From Bacteroidota bacterium (GTDB taxonomy: Bacteria; Bacteroidota; Rhodothermia; Rhodothermales; Bin80): DNA of 43,944 nt. Below the pieces are notes generated by a model. It did no database searches, was not told the origin of the DNA, and worked only from the letters and a program-made list of their open reading frames with translations. Positions 17,859-25,883 of the stretch are shown here, piece by piece. Every line of letters starts with the position of its first letter. Positions within the stretch are counted from its first letter, which is position 1. The translations under genes and the position numbers were made by a program. Where the stretch lies: assembly GCA_028875125.1 (NCBI GenBank), contig JAPPGC010000069.1, positions 1 to 43,944 of the forward strand, written 5' to 3'.

Positions 17859-20370
17859 TCTCGTCTTTGTTCGGCAGTCTGTCTCCCAAGGTATAAATCG
17901 TTAGTCCATTAAGTTGTGCACGCTGGTTTGGGAGGAGGTGACTCATGAAATACCCTACAACAAAGCAGGTAAGGATTCCAATGCTTGCGTACAGGAAGAA
18001 GTGGATTGCAGTAAAAGCACTAACCAAGTAGAGTACGATCGCGCTGGTACAGGCACCAATCAATGCCCCGGTGCTGTTTGCACTGCGTGTGAAGATGCCC
18101 AGAGCAAAGAGACCTGCCAGGCTGCTTCCCAATAAACCCAGCAGTTCAAGGAAAAAGTCGAAGAGTGAAGCAATCTCAATGGTAGCCGTCAATAATCCAA
18201 TGGCTGTGGCCAGGAAACCCAGTCCAACTGTCAACCACTTGGCCAGTCGCAGACGGATTGACGCAGTGGAGTGTGGCCTGAATCTTTTGTAGAAATCACA
18301 TACCAGTGCGGCAACGGCACTGTTGAGGCTACTGTCAAGACTGGACATCGCTGCGGCGAAGATTCCAGCAATCAGGAGTCCTGAAATCCCCTGCGGTAGC
18401 TGTTGTACAATAAACAGTGGAAAGATTGCGTCGGTAGACAATGAAGGCTCCAGCGCGCCTGCATGCTGTTGATAGAATACAAACAGGGCCGTACCCAGAG
18501 AGAAGAAAAGTAGACCGCCCGGGATAGTGAGTGCTGCATTGGTCCAGACAGATCGCGCAGCAAGTTTTTCGGTTTTCGTGGTCAGATATCGTTGTACCAC
18601 AGTCTGGTCCGCCGTGTAGGGGATCAGGTTGCTGAAAATTGAGCCCCCCAGCACCACCCAGACTGCTGTCGTCGTAGCATCCCACGACCAAGTCAGCATA
18701 TGAAATTTGTTCTCAGAGGTCGCAATTTCGATCAAGCCGGAGGCGCCGCCCTCAATGTTCAAAACCATGATAATCAGACTTAATAACGCCCCTCCCAAGA
18801 GCACAATTACTTGCATCACATCAGACCAGATCACAGCTTCCATGCCTCCCAGTGCTGTATAGAAGGTGCTCAGTAAGCCCATCAGCAGGATGGCCAGGTA
18901 AAGGTTGAAGCCTGTGACTGCGGACAAGGCAAGTGCAGGCAGAAAGATCACCACACCCATGCGTCCGAGTTGGAGGAGCACGAATGAGAGGCTGCCGAAA
19001 AGTCGCACGGCTACACTGAAACGCTGCTCCAAATACTCGTAGGCTGTCGTTATCTGGAGTCGACGAAAGAAGGGCAGATAGAGGAAGACGACTATTGGCG
19101 CAACCAGCAGGATGGCAATCTGCCCTAGAAAGTAAACCCAATCCGTAGCGTAGGCCTTGGCGGGTATGGCCATGAAGGTGATTGCGCTTAGCTGTGTTCC
19201 AAAGATGCTGATTCCCGCTGCCCACCAGGGGATGCGTCGGCGGGCTAGGAAGTAGACCGCCACGACCACATAGTTGATGGTGCCGAAAGGAGGAACGGCG
19301 TTGCTCGGTGTGGCCTGCCAGATAGCAGCGGTCCGTACTCCCGGGCGTATTTCACCACTCGGGATAAGAAAATGATCGCCCTGTCGAACTGTTGGAACGG
19401 TAACCTGCCCCATGGGCAAAGTGCCCAGATGTGCCCAGGTGTCCGTAATAACGTGATAGGCCAGCACATTGCGGCTGAATCCCGGATGTAGGTCGCCGAG
19501 TTCCTGAACGCGATCTACATCCGCTCCAGTATTGCCTCCCAACACCAGGAGATGTGAGGGCCCCACGGCGATTGCGGGAGAGGGAGCAGCGGCTGCAGGA
19601 TACGGTAGATCACGAAGTCGCTCCCATCCGTGTGAGGGGTGATATCGATAGGCATCGGTGAGAAACTCGTAAGCTGTTTTACCGGCTGTGTCCGGCTCCA
19701 GCGCGGTGCCGCTAAAGAGGTAGAATGCCCCATCTGATGCGCCCGTTACGGCGCTGTGGCGGGGAGCACCGGGCACAGGTTCAAGTGTTTGCCATTGCGC
19801 GTCTGGACCAGCCAGGTTAAGCGCCCATAAATTGCTGCTTGCGACGGTATCATCGGGGGTTTCCAGGCCTCCGGTGATATAAAGGGTGGTTTCAACTATC
19901 GCTCCGCTGGCAAAGGCGCGGGGTTGTGGGAGAGCTGGTAATGACCGCTGTGAGATGCTCTCGCCATCCCAACGGAATGCAATCACCTCCTCAAAGTGTT
20001 TTTGGGCATCTCCACCACCTGCACAGATCACTTCATCCTCCCATTGGGCAGCTACGGTATATCCCGTTGGGCGGTTGAGTGTAAATCCGCTTTTCCACTC
20101 GCTGAATGAAGAAGTCAAAACGTAGATACTGTCGGTCCACACTTTCTCCCCACCCTGCAAGAACGGATCACGAAAATGTGCACCTCCGGCCACGATCAGT
20201 GCACTGTTTGAGATTCCGGCGCATGGACCGCCTACTCCGATTGAGTCTGGAAGATCGGGCAACCGATGCCAGTCAAGCAACTCTTTGATTGGCGCATCCT
20301 GACCTTGCAACGCAGCGACCGGGAAGAGTAGGGTGCATAATAGAATGACCTTTTTGGCCGCCCCTACCAT
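17845..20370 (-). CDS. Kelch mutarotase fused to sodium:solute symporter
   Basis: This 841-residue fusion joins a periplasmic sugar mutarotase domain to a sodium-coupled transporter. The frame is open to 20403, but the ATG at 20368-20370 starts a signal peptide (VAALQGQ near residue 24), so I use it. Residues 35-355 are a kelch beta-propeller of the NanM/YjhT type, with repeats such as LYITGGLE, FYLFSGTA and LLVLGGN. From about residue 362, roughly thirteen membrane helices follow with SSS-family signatures, including GMEAVIWSDVMQ and SSLDSSLNSAVAAL. An SSS transporter with its N-terminus outside fits a periplasmic mutarotase in front. The lyase gene follows directly, so the cargo is most likely sialic acid: anomer conversion coupled to uptake. 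No separate TRAP or NanT transporter is present in the window. Confidence 0.87.
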   Translation of the reverse strand: MVGAAKKVILLCTLLFPVAALQGQDAPIKELLDWHRLPDLPDSIGVGGPCAGISNSALIVAGGAHFRDPFLQGGEKVWTDSIYVLTSSFSEWKSGFTLNRPTGYTVAAQWEDEVICAGGGDAQKHFEEVIAFRWDGESISQRSLPALPQPRAFASGAIVETTLYITGGLETPDDTVASSNLWALNLAGPDAQWQTLEPVPGAPRHSAVTGASDGAFYLFSGTALEPDTAGKTAYEFLTDAYRYHPSHGWERLRDLPYPAAAAPSPAIAVGPSHLLVLGGNTGADVDRVQELGDLHPGFSRNVLAYHVITDTWAHLGTLPMGQVTVPTVRQGDHFLIPSGEIRPGVRTAAIWQATPSNAVPPFGTINYVVVAVYFLARRRIPWWAAGISIFGTQLSAITFMAIPAKAYATDWVYFLGQIAILLVAPIVVFLYLPFFRRLQITTAYEYLEQRFSVAVRLFGSLSFVLLQLGRMGVVIFLPALALSAVTGFNLYLAILLMGLLSTFYTALGGMEAVIWSDVMQVIVLLGGALLSLIIMVLNIEGGASGLIEIATSENKFHMLTWSWDATTTAVWVVLGGSIFSNLIPYTADQTVVQRYLTTKTEKLAARSVWTNAALTIPGGLLFFSLGTALFVFYQQHAGALEPSLSTDAIFPLFIVQQLPQGISGLLIAGIFAAAMSSLDSSLNSAVAALVCDFYKRFRPHSTASIRLRLAKWLTVGLGFLATAIGLLTATIEIASLFDFFLELLGLLGSSLAGLFALGIFTRSANSTGALIGACTSAIVLYLVSAFTAIHFFLYASIGILTCFVVGYFMSHLLPNQRAQLNGLTIYTLGDRLPNKDENDAG

Positions 20371-20375
20371 GGTAG
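20364..20375. promoter_or_regulatory. 12-base palindrome across the symporter start codon
   Basis: CTACCATGGTAG is a perfect palindrome whose centre is the ATG at 20368-20370 on the minus strand. It could be an operator for a regulator of the sialic acid genes, or a coincidence of the NcoI-like core; no second copy was found by eye. Confidence 0.25.
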
Positions 20376-20708
20376 TACCGGTCGGAAGGCACCAGAGAAG
20401 CAAGCTTTATAGGTAAACAGAAGTCTCTGCCGCATTGGTCGGATATAGCACAACGTATGCTTACTGGAAGATAAGCCCGAATGTGGGCACAGAGGAAGTG
20501 GATGATCCTCGGCGTGATCGTTCTGAGAGTGAGCACGATTCTGCAGAAAGCATTAGCATTTCGGGTCAAAATCGAATTGGGTAGGGAATTTCGGAGCGAT
20601 CCTCGGTTTCTACCGCCGATTGTTCCAGCCGTGAAGGACCAGACTTTTCCCGGGGAGACTGAGATTAACGGTAAAAAGCCGGGTTCAAGGTTCATTTATC
20701 ATTGGCTT

Positions 20709-20714
20709 TTGACA
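20709..20714 (+). promoter_or_regulatory. TTGACA, possible -35 box
   Basis: A perfect TTGACA lies 61 bases before the ATG of the small cysteine protein gene. The -10 region at the usual 17-base spacing is poor (GTCACA), and CACAAT fits only at 19. TGACA and TGTCA also form an inverted repeat around this spot, so it may be an operator rather than a promoter. Confidence 0.25.
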
Positions 20715-20754
20715 GTTGTTGCGTTTATATTGTCACAATTATTGGCAACTCACG

Positions 20755-20769
20755 ACCATTATTAATGGT
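20755..20769 (+). promoter_or_regulatory. Dyad just before the small cysteine protein start
   Basis: ACCATT and AATGGT form a perfect 6-base-pair inverted repeat with a 3-base spacer, ending 6 bases before the ATG at 20776. In RNA it would fold over the ribosome-binding region; in DNA it could be a small operator. No Shine-Dalgarno sequence stands out. Confidence 0.35.
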
Positions 20770-20775
20770 GGCTTC

Positions 20776-21186
20776 ATGATTCGTTCTATCTGTTTTTTTG
20801 TAGTTATTGTTGTCCTTTGCGGGTTTGTGCCTCCGGTGGCTGCGCCATCGGGTTCAATCGGTACGGGACCAGGCCAGATCAGCCCGCGTAAAGCTTACGC
20901 ACAAGGAAAATCGTTGACATTCAAGGTACTGGCTTGTAGGGGATGCCCACTCCAGAAGTCCGAGATAGATCGTGACCGGGCAATGAGTTTGGCCGCCAGC
21001 TTGGAGGCGGTATATGCTGAGGAAGAAACCGGATCGCCAGATGACGAGGTGGTTAAAGCGCTGTGTGGTCCTGATACCGAAGATTGTGGCATTCGCATGG
21101 AGGTTGTTCACTACTTCCTCACCCGGCGTTACAAGCTACAGACTCCAGTTCGCGGCATACAGAATGATGTGATTGATGAAGGATAA
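20776..21186 (+). CDS. Small exported four-cysteine protein, unknown function
   Basis: I do not recognise a family for this 136-residue protein. The frame is open from 20716, but the ATG at 20776 begins a clear signal peptide (MIRSICFFVVIVVLCGFVPP, then VAAPSG), so I chose it. The mature part has exactly four cysteines: a CRGC pair at 54 and 57, and C97 and C104 in LCGPDTEDCG. They could form two disulfides or bind a metal; a thioredoxin fold is not apparent. The middle is acidic and helical. The gene overlaps the following barrel gene by 14 bases, so the two are likely made together, and a DUF547 gene follows. A dyad sits just before its start codon. Confidence 0.7.
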   Translation: MIRSICFFVVIVVLCGFVPPVAAPSGSIGTGPGQISPRKAYAQGKSLTFKVLACRGCPLQKSEIDRDRAMSLAASLEAVYAEEETGSPDDEVVKALCGPDTEDCGIRMEVVHYFLTRRYKLQTPVRGIQNDVIDEG

Positions 21187-22147
21187 TCAAGGCAATAAGA
21201 CTGCGTGCCTGCTCCGCAGGCTGCTCTTGCCGGTCTTCATAGGCGTAGTGGTGTGGTATCCGTCACAGACCGCCCTGTCTCAGGGCACACCATGGATTGC
21301 TGAGCCCCGCACCGGTAGTATCAGCGTTTCGTACTATCAGCAGAAGGCCACAGAGTTCTATCGGGGTACCGAGACTGTTAAAGGCCCCCTGGAGGCCACA
21401 GGGGCAACTCTATCGCAATACACGGTGTGGTTCCATGCCAATTATGCACTTAATGATGCGATTGCAGTGGATTTGCAGACGGCCTGGGCAAAAAGTTTCG
21501 TAAACGGCGCGGTCGGTCCGTCCGGCGGCCAAGAGAGTTACAATGGGCTGTACGACACAAACCTTTCCGTAACTTGGCGTTTTCTGGACGAGTTGGTCTC
21601 CAATACGCCCAGTGTTGCTGCACGCATTGGTGTAACGATCCCCGGTGGGTATGACACAGGCTACATTAATTCGCTTGGAGATGGTGGAAGTGGGATTGAG
21701 GGCTCGCTCATTGTGGGCAAGTTCTGGAATGTCGCTGGTGCATCGGCAGAAATTGGCTATCGTCACAGGGGATCCACGATGGTAAATCCTGATGCAGTTG
21801 GTGCCGCTCAGGGCGAGGATGTTGATATTCCTTCCGAAATATTTATGAATTTTTGGCTCTTCGTTCCGATTCGCAATCGCGTGCGGGTAGGTGCGAACTA
21901 CCGTATGGTTAATGCCACCTCGGGATTGGATATTGGTGGAGCGGGTTTTTCACCGAGTCGATTTCCAGGGTTGGAGGAGGATAGTCAGCTCTTGGGCTTG
22001 CAGTTGTTCGTGCCCGATCTTTTTGGCAGCGTGAGTGTGCACATCTTTGATGGATGGATAGTGGGAGGCCGTAACACGGCAAAGTCCAATGTGATTGGTG
22101 CAGGTCTTACTGTAGGATTGGGCGGTGGCTTCGGTAGTGGACTATAA
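21173..22147 (+). CDS. Exported beta-barrel protein, possible outer-membrane transporter
   Basis: This 324-residue protein has an N-terminal signal region (residues 1-37, TALSQ) and then beta-strand-rich sequence with many glycines and aromatics, as in outer-membrane barrels. SVTWRFLDELVSN, ARIGVTIPGGYDTG and a closing GAGLTVGLGGGF resemble the family often labelled phenol/meta-degradation-pathway outer-membrane transporters, but this is a loose match. Two ATGs in a row (21173 and 21176) are possible starts, both inside the end of the upstream gene. The overlap suggests translational coupling. The substrate is unknown. Confidence 0.68.
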   Translation: MMKDNQGNKTACLLRRLLLPVFIGVVVWYPSQTALSQGTPWIAEPRTGSISVSYYQQKATEFYRGTETVKGPLEATGATLSQYTVWFHANYALNDAIAVDLQTAWAKSFVNGAVGPSGGQESYNGLYDTNLSVTWRFLDELVSNTPSVAARIGVTIPGGYDTGYINSLGDGGSGIEGSLIVGKFWNVAGASAEIGYRHRGSTMVNPDAVGAAQGEDVDIPSEIFMNFWLFVPIRNRVRVGANYRMVNATSGLDIGGAGFSPSRFPGLEEDSQLLGLQLFVPDLFGSVSVHIFDGWIVGGRNTAKSNVIGAGLTVGLGGGFGSGL

Positions 22148-22264
22148 GACCATCAGGGAGGCCGGTGATTTATTCACGCGTTGGACGGAATCTGGCCATG
22201 GAGGACAAAATCACGGAGGTCGGTCGCGACGTAGTGTGTCAAACCAATTGACAAGTAAGTCTGG

Positions 22265-23134
22265 ATGTACACGATAATGACAAGGGTCAGACAGACTCTC
22301 AAGTGCTCTGGGTTCTGTCAAATTGGAGTTTTGGGCCTGCTGACCTTTGCGGCCCCCCTCGGTTATGGTCAGACACTGGAGAGTATTTGGGACAAATCTG
22401 ACGCCACGAATACGGCTACGATTGATCATGCCGATTGGCAGGTGGTTCTAGATACCTACCTGATCACCGACGATCCATCCGGCGTGCATCTGTTTGATTA
22501 CCATGCACTGCAGGCGAACACAGAGGACCGTCAGCGACTCAATGGGTACCTGGAGCATCTTCAGGAGTTGGATCCTCGCCTGTATTCGCGAGATGTTCAA
22601 ATGGCGTACTGGATCAACCTTTACAATGCGTTGACTGTGCGAGTAGTTGTCGATGCCTACCCCGTGGAGTCAATTCTTCAGATCCACAGTGGAGAAACGC
22701 CCGATACGGGGCCATGGAAGGATATTCACGCAACTGTTGCAGGGGTTCCCTTGACGCTTGATAATATTGAGCACGATATCCTGCGTCCGATCTGGCAAGA
22801 CAACCGAATTCATTATGCGGTCAATTGTGCCAGCTTAGGTTGTCCAAATTTAGCATCAGAGGCCTTTACAGCGGCTAACCTGGAGCCGTTAATGGATCAG
22901 TGTGCGAAGGATTTTGTGAACCATCTGCGTGCAGTGGAGCTCCTGGATGAAGCATTCGGGGTTACTTCAAGCCTGTATTTTTGGTACATCGAGGACTTCG
23001 GAAACTCTGAGGCAGGCGTGCTGGCGCATCTGCAGAAGTACGCCGAAAAGGACTTGGCTGAGCAACTGAGAGTTTTTGACGGATCACTGGATCATGAGTA
23101 CGATTGGCGTCTTAATGAGCCAGTCACTCAATAG
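22265..23134 (+). CDS. DUF547 domain-containing exported protein
   Basis: This 289-residue exported protein belongs to the DUF547 family. A signal peptide ends near LGYGQ (residue 36). YWINLYNALTVRVVVDAYPV is the family's main motif, and YAVNCASLGCPNL with two conserved cysteines is its second. The family has a papain/transglutaminase-like flavour in some analyses, but no activity is established to my knowledge. The start is the ATG at 22265 or the ATG at 22277, both in front of the signal. It lies 117 bases after the barrel gene on the same strand and ends 24 bases from the convergent glycosyltransferase gene. Confidence 0.9.
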   Translation: MYTIMTRVRQTLKCSGFCQIGVLGLLTFAAPLGYGQTLESIWDKSDATNTATIDHADWQVVLDTYLITDDPSGVHLFDYHALQANTEDRQRLNGYLEHLQELDPRLYSRDVQMAYWINLYNALTVRVVVDAYPVESILQIHSGETPDTGPWKDIHATVAGVPLTLDNIEHDILRPIWQDNRIHYAVNCASLGCPNLASEAFTAANLEPLMDQCAKDFVNHLRAVELLDEAFGVTSSLYFWYIEDFGNSEAGVLAHLQKYAEKDLAEQLRVFDGSLDHEYDWRLNEPVTQ

Positions 23135-23158
23135 TCAAGTAGCACTTCCCCAGGCCTA

Positions 23159-24493
23159 TTAGTCGGGGTGCGCAGAAGCTTGTTCTGGCATCAGCTTGGA
23201 CTTGCGACGCCGCCTGAATAGGTCGTAGGCCAAAGCCAGGAGAATCAAGCCATACTCCACCGGGCGTACCCAGTCGGGGTGTGCAAATGGGTGCATGTCC
23301 ATATCACTCAGATTCAGTCCGGTGATGTACGACAACAGCACTGCAATGGATGCGGTCCATGCCCAGGCACTTGGACGAATCACTGCAAAAGGAAGAAGCC
23401 ACAACAGGTACCAGGAATTCACGACCGGCCAGAGTGCAAACAGGGCACCATAGATCCAGTCCCCCCGAACAATTGTGCCAGGCGCCATTCGCCTGTAGAC
23501 CAAATAGTATCTGGCGATCACTATTGTGAGCAGGAGGCCGCACAGTGCACGGGCCACCGGGTTAGGCATCCAAGGCTTTACCAAGCTGAACAAGGCAGCA
23601 TTGAACTCCCACTCGCGGGTGAACACAAGTAGCGTCTGCAAGTCTGTGCTACCTTGCAGAACAAAAGGCAGATAGATCAGCGCCAGTACTAAGAAGAAGA
23701 GACCCCAAACACGTAACCGTGCTCGGACCAAGATAAATGGCACAACGAGCACAGCGAGGATTTTGGCGCTCACGGCCAAAGCCAAAAAGATAGCAGCACC
23801 GTAAATCCTATCTCTTTGAGCTAGAACCACCGCAACGAGCACGAGAAATACTGCTACTCCATCAGGATGTGCAGTAAAGGCAACCTCCTTGATTACCAGT
23901 GGACTCCAGGCATACAGTAGGACTAGTCGTGCGGGTGCCAATCGTAGGAGTAGGCCAATGGTCATCAGATCAAAAACCAACATTAGTGCCTGCAGCGCAG
24001 TGACGCTGCCAGGACTAATTCCGTATCCCCCCAGAAAGACAAGTTGCGTTACCGGCCCGTAGATCGTCGGCAATTCGGGGTAGTTGATGCCATCCAGGAT
24101 ACGCTGAAACTGATCCGGTACACTCATGTCGTCAAAGAAGGCCTCAGGCGGCACGCCATAAGGGGTACCGTCCTGAATAAAGCGAAAAGCATCCCATAAA
24201 TATCTGTAAAAGTCATCCTCATAGAAGGGGCCACCAGTCAATCCGCAGATGCGGAATACAACAGCCCAGACGATGAGACGCGTCACAGAGAATCTTTTAT
24301 CAGGACTGCGACGGTGATAGGCGTAAAGGACAAAAGTGATTGAAGCAACGCAGACGGAGAGCCCAAGAAACAGGTGAAGCGAAGGGTCGCCGGAACTTCG
24401 GGTGATCCAGGAGAGCAGACCATAAGCCAACAGGCACAGGAAGCCTGCCATGTCAATCGGAGAGAAAAAACGCGTCAGTCTCGACATGGACAA
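23159..24493 (-). CDS. GT-C type membrane glycosyltransferase (GT87/DUF2029-like)
   Basis: This 444-residue inner-membrane protein has about eleven hydrophobic helices and the layout of GT-C polyprenyl-phosphate-dependent sugar transferases. The first large loop contains FYEDDFYRYLWDAFRF, with the acidic DD pair expected at the catalytic site. A later YPELPTIYGPVTQ and a late WPVVNSWYLLWLLPF are also typical of mannosyltransferase-like members. It would move a sugar from a lipid carrier to a glycan or protein on the outer face of the membrane. Donor and acceptor are unknown. It is convergent with the DUF547 gene. Confidence 0.82.
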   Translation of the reverse strand: MSMSRLTRFFSPIDMAGFLCLLAYGLLSWITRSSGDPSLHLFLGLSVCVASITFVLYAYHRRSPDKRFSVTRLIVWAVVFRICGLTGGPFYEDDFYRYLWDAFRFIQDGTPYGVPPEAFFDDMSVPDQFQRILDGINYPELPTIYGPVTQLVFLGGYGISPGSVTALQALMLVFDLMTIGLLLRLAPARLVLLYAWSPLVIKEVAFTAHPDGVAVFLVLVAVVLAQRDRIYGAAIFLALAVSAKILAVLVVPFILVRARLRVWGLFFLVLALIYLPFVLQGSTDLQTLLVFTREWEFNAALFSLVKPWMPNPVARALCGLLLTIVIARYYLVYRRMAPGTIVRGDWIYGALFALWPVVNSWYLLWLLPFAVIRPSAWAWTASIAVLLSYITGLNLSDMDMHPFAHPDWVRPVEYGLILLALAYDLFRRRRKSKLMPEQASAHPD

Positions 24494-24808
24494 GAGTGCA
24501 GTGAAACGGGCATAAAATTACGCCGAGTGTAGAAATCCCGGTGGAGCTTTCATCTTTTGAGGAACGCGTTTTGGAAATCTCTGAGGACCAATCAAGCCTT
24601 CCCAAGATAGCTTCAATAGCGTTCGCGAATCGTGCCGTGTCGCGTAACCCTTCGCATCAATCCGTGATGGTTTTACTTGCAGTTGGTGCTTTGTACAGGC
24701 CATGGCCGACCGCGGGAATAAATTGTGTCAATGAGGCCATTAGCGACGACGATGATATCCGAGACGCGCTTCGCTGCAAGAAATATTGCAGAACCTCTTC
24801 GGCCGACA
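24494..24808. other. 315-base gap, no supported gene
   Basis: The stretch between coaD and the glycosyltransferase gene, both on the minus strand, holds only weak open frames: a 49-codon GTG frame on the minus strand overlapping the coaD stop by TAGTG, and a 93-codon frame on the plus strand at 24541-24822. Neither has recognisable content, and the plus-strand frame runs into coaD. It may be the remains of a gene or plain spacer with the glycosyltransferase promoter. Confidence 0.4.
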
Positions 24809-25279
24809 CTACTTTTTCATGAGTGCTTCAGCTATCATTGTGGGGACAAAGGGTCGAATATCTCCATTCCAACGCAAGATATCACGAACCAAAGATGAGC
24901 TGGTCAGCGCGTGGGCAGCAGACGTATGGAAAAACACAGTGTCAAGTTCGGGTACCATCCTGCGATTCATATGCGCCATCTGCGATTCGTAGTCGAAATC
25001 ACGTGGAGTACGCAGGCCTCGTACTAGTGCACGTGCACCCAAATCACGTGCGTGCTCGGCAATCAGGCCTTCAAAGCCGGTCACACTGACATTGTCTAGG
25101 TGTGCAGTAGCCTGTTCTATCAGGTCAATACGCACTTCTGAGGATAACAGGGTTGGTTTATCGGAATGGACTGCAACCGTGATAACGAGTCTGTCGAACA
25201 GGCGGAGCGCACGCTCCGTTATGTCCAGATGACCAAGTGTGAAGGGATCAAAAGTCCCCGGATAAACTGCCAATGTCAT
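24809..25279 (-). CDS. coaD: Pantetheine-phosphate adenylyltransferase
   Basis: CoaD joins ATP and 4'-phosphopantetheine to give dephospho-CoA, the fourth step of coenzyme A synthesis, as a cytoplasmic hexamer. The nucleotidyltransferase motif YPGTFDPFTLGHLDI (residues 6-20, with the T/HxGH element), VRGLRTPRDFDYE and TSSSLVRDI are all intact. At 156 residues it has the usual length. It starts four bases after the rsmD stop; rsmD-coaD is a common bacterial pairing. Confidence 0.97.
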   Translation of the reverse strand: MTLAVYPGTFDPFTLGHLDITERALRLFDRLVITVAVHSDKPTLLSSEVRIDLIEQATAHLDNVSVTGFEGLIAEHARDLGARALVRGLRTPRDFDYESQMAHMNRRMVPELDTVFFHTSAAHALTSSSLVRDILRWNGDIRPFVPTMIAEALMKK

Positions 25280-25283
25280 GAGT

Positions 25284-25817
25284 TCATCTCCGGAATATGC
25301 TCACTTTAGTACGACCATAACTGCGTGTAGTATCAAGCGCAGGGTGTTCTAGAAAGTTTACTCGGGCGTCATGTTCAATTGCGAACAAACCGCCCGGACG
25401 CAAACACGCAATTGCAAGATCCGGCAGATCTTGCATCTTTTCAAGTTCATAGGGTGGGTCAGCAATGATGAGGTCCAGCGGAAGTCCCTGATAACGTTTC
25501 AGATAGGTTACGGCATGAGCACATAAGAAATGGCATTTTTGTGAAACACCGAGATGTTCAGCATTTTTTCGCGCAGCGGACACCGCTTTTCGGTCAGCTT
25601 CAACGAGGATAGCATTGGATGCACCGCGACTGATGCCTTCAAGCGCAAGGGCGCCGGTGCCCGAGAACAGATCCAGAAGACGCGCATCCTGCAAGGAGAT
25701 TCTGGCCTCAACAAGTCCGTACAGGGATTCGCGTACGCGATCTGTGGTCGGCCGTGTCTTCAATCCGCTCGGGCGCAATAATCGGCGACCACGCAAGGTA
25801 CCGGCGATTATGCGCAT
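25284..25817 (-). CDS. rsmD: 16S rRNA (guanine(966)-N(2))-methyltransferase
   Basis: RsmD methylates G966 of 16S rRNA in the 30S subunit using S-adenosylmethionine. The N-terminal MRIIAGTLRGRRL, the SAM-binding LDLFSGTGALALEGISRGA and the catalytic DPPY are all present. At 177 residues it is close to the family norm. It starts the two-gene unit with coaD and diverges from the NDUFA9-like epimerase gene across 66 bases that should hold both promoters. Confidence 0.95.
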   Translation of the reverse strand: MRIIAGTLRGRRLLRPSGLKTRPTTDRVRESLYGLVEARISLQDARLLDLFSGTGALALEGISRGASNAILVEADRKAVSAARKNAEHLGVSQKCHFLCAHAVTYLKRYQGLPLDLIIADPPYELEKMQDLPDLAIACLRPGGLFAIEHDARVNFLEHPALDTTRSYGRTKVSIFRR

Positions 25818-25883
25818 AGATTGATTGAGTAATTTAGCATCATAGAGCAGTTGCAGGCGTAATATCCATATTCCCGTATTGCC

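Larger units (their letters stand above)
20371..20775. other. Divergent intergenic region, no gene seen
   Basis: About 400 bases lie between the divergent mutarotase-symporter gene and the small cysteine protein gene. Open frames here (for example 20481-20765 on the plus strand) have no recognisable content and I do not call them. The region should carry promoters in both directions. Visible signals are a 12-base palindrome over the symporter start, a TTGACA at 20709-20714 and a dyad at 20755-20769. Confidence 0.5.

Noticed and set aside
20481-20765. 94-codon plus-strand frame in the divergent region before the small cysteine protein
   Set aside because: No start signal, no recognisable motif, and the frame contains the probable promoter region of the next gene.
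24541-24822. 93-codon plus-strand frame with a DDDD-containing segment
   Set aside because: The acidic run recalls polyprenyl synthetase motifs, but the context residues do not match and the frame ends inside coaD.
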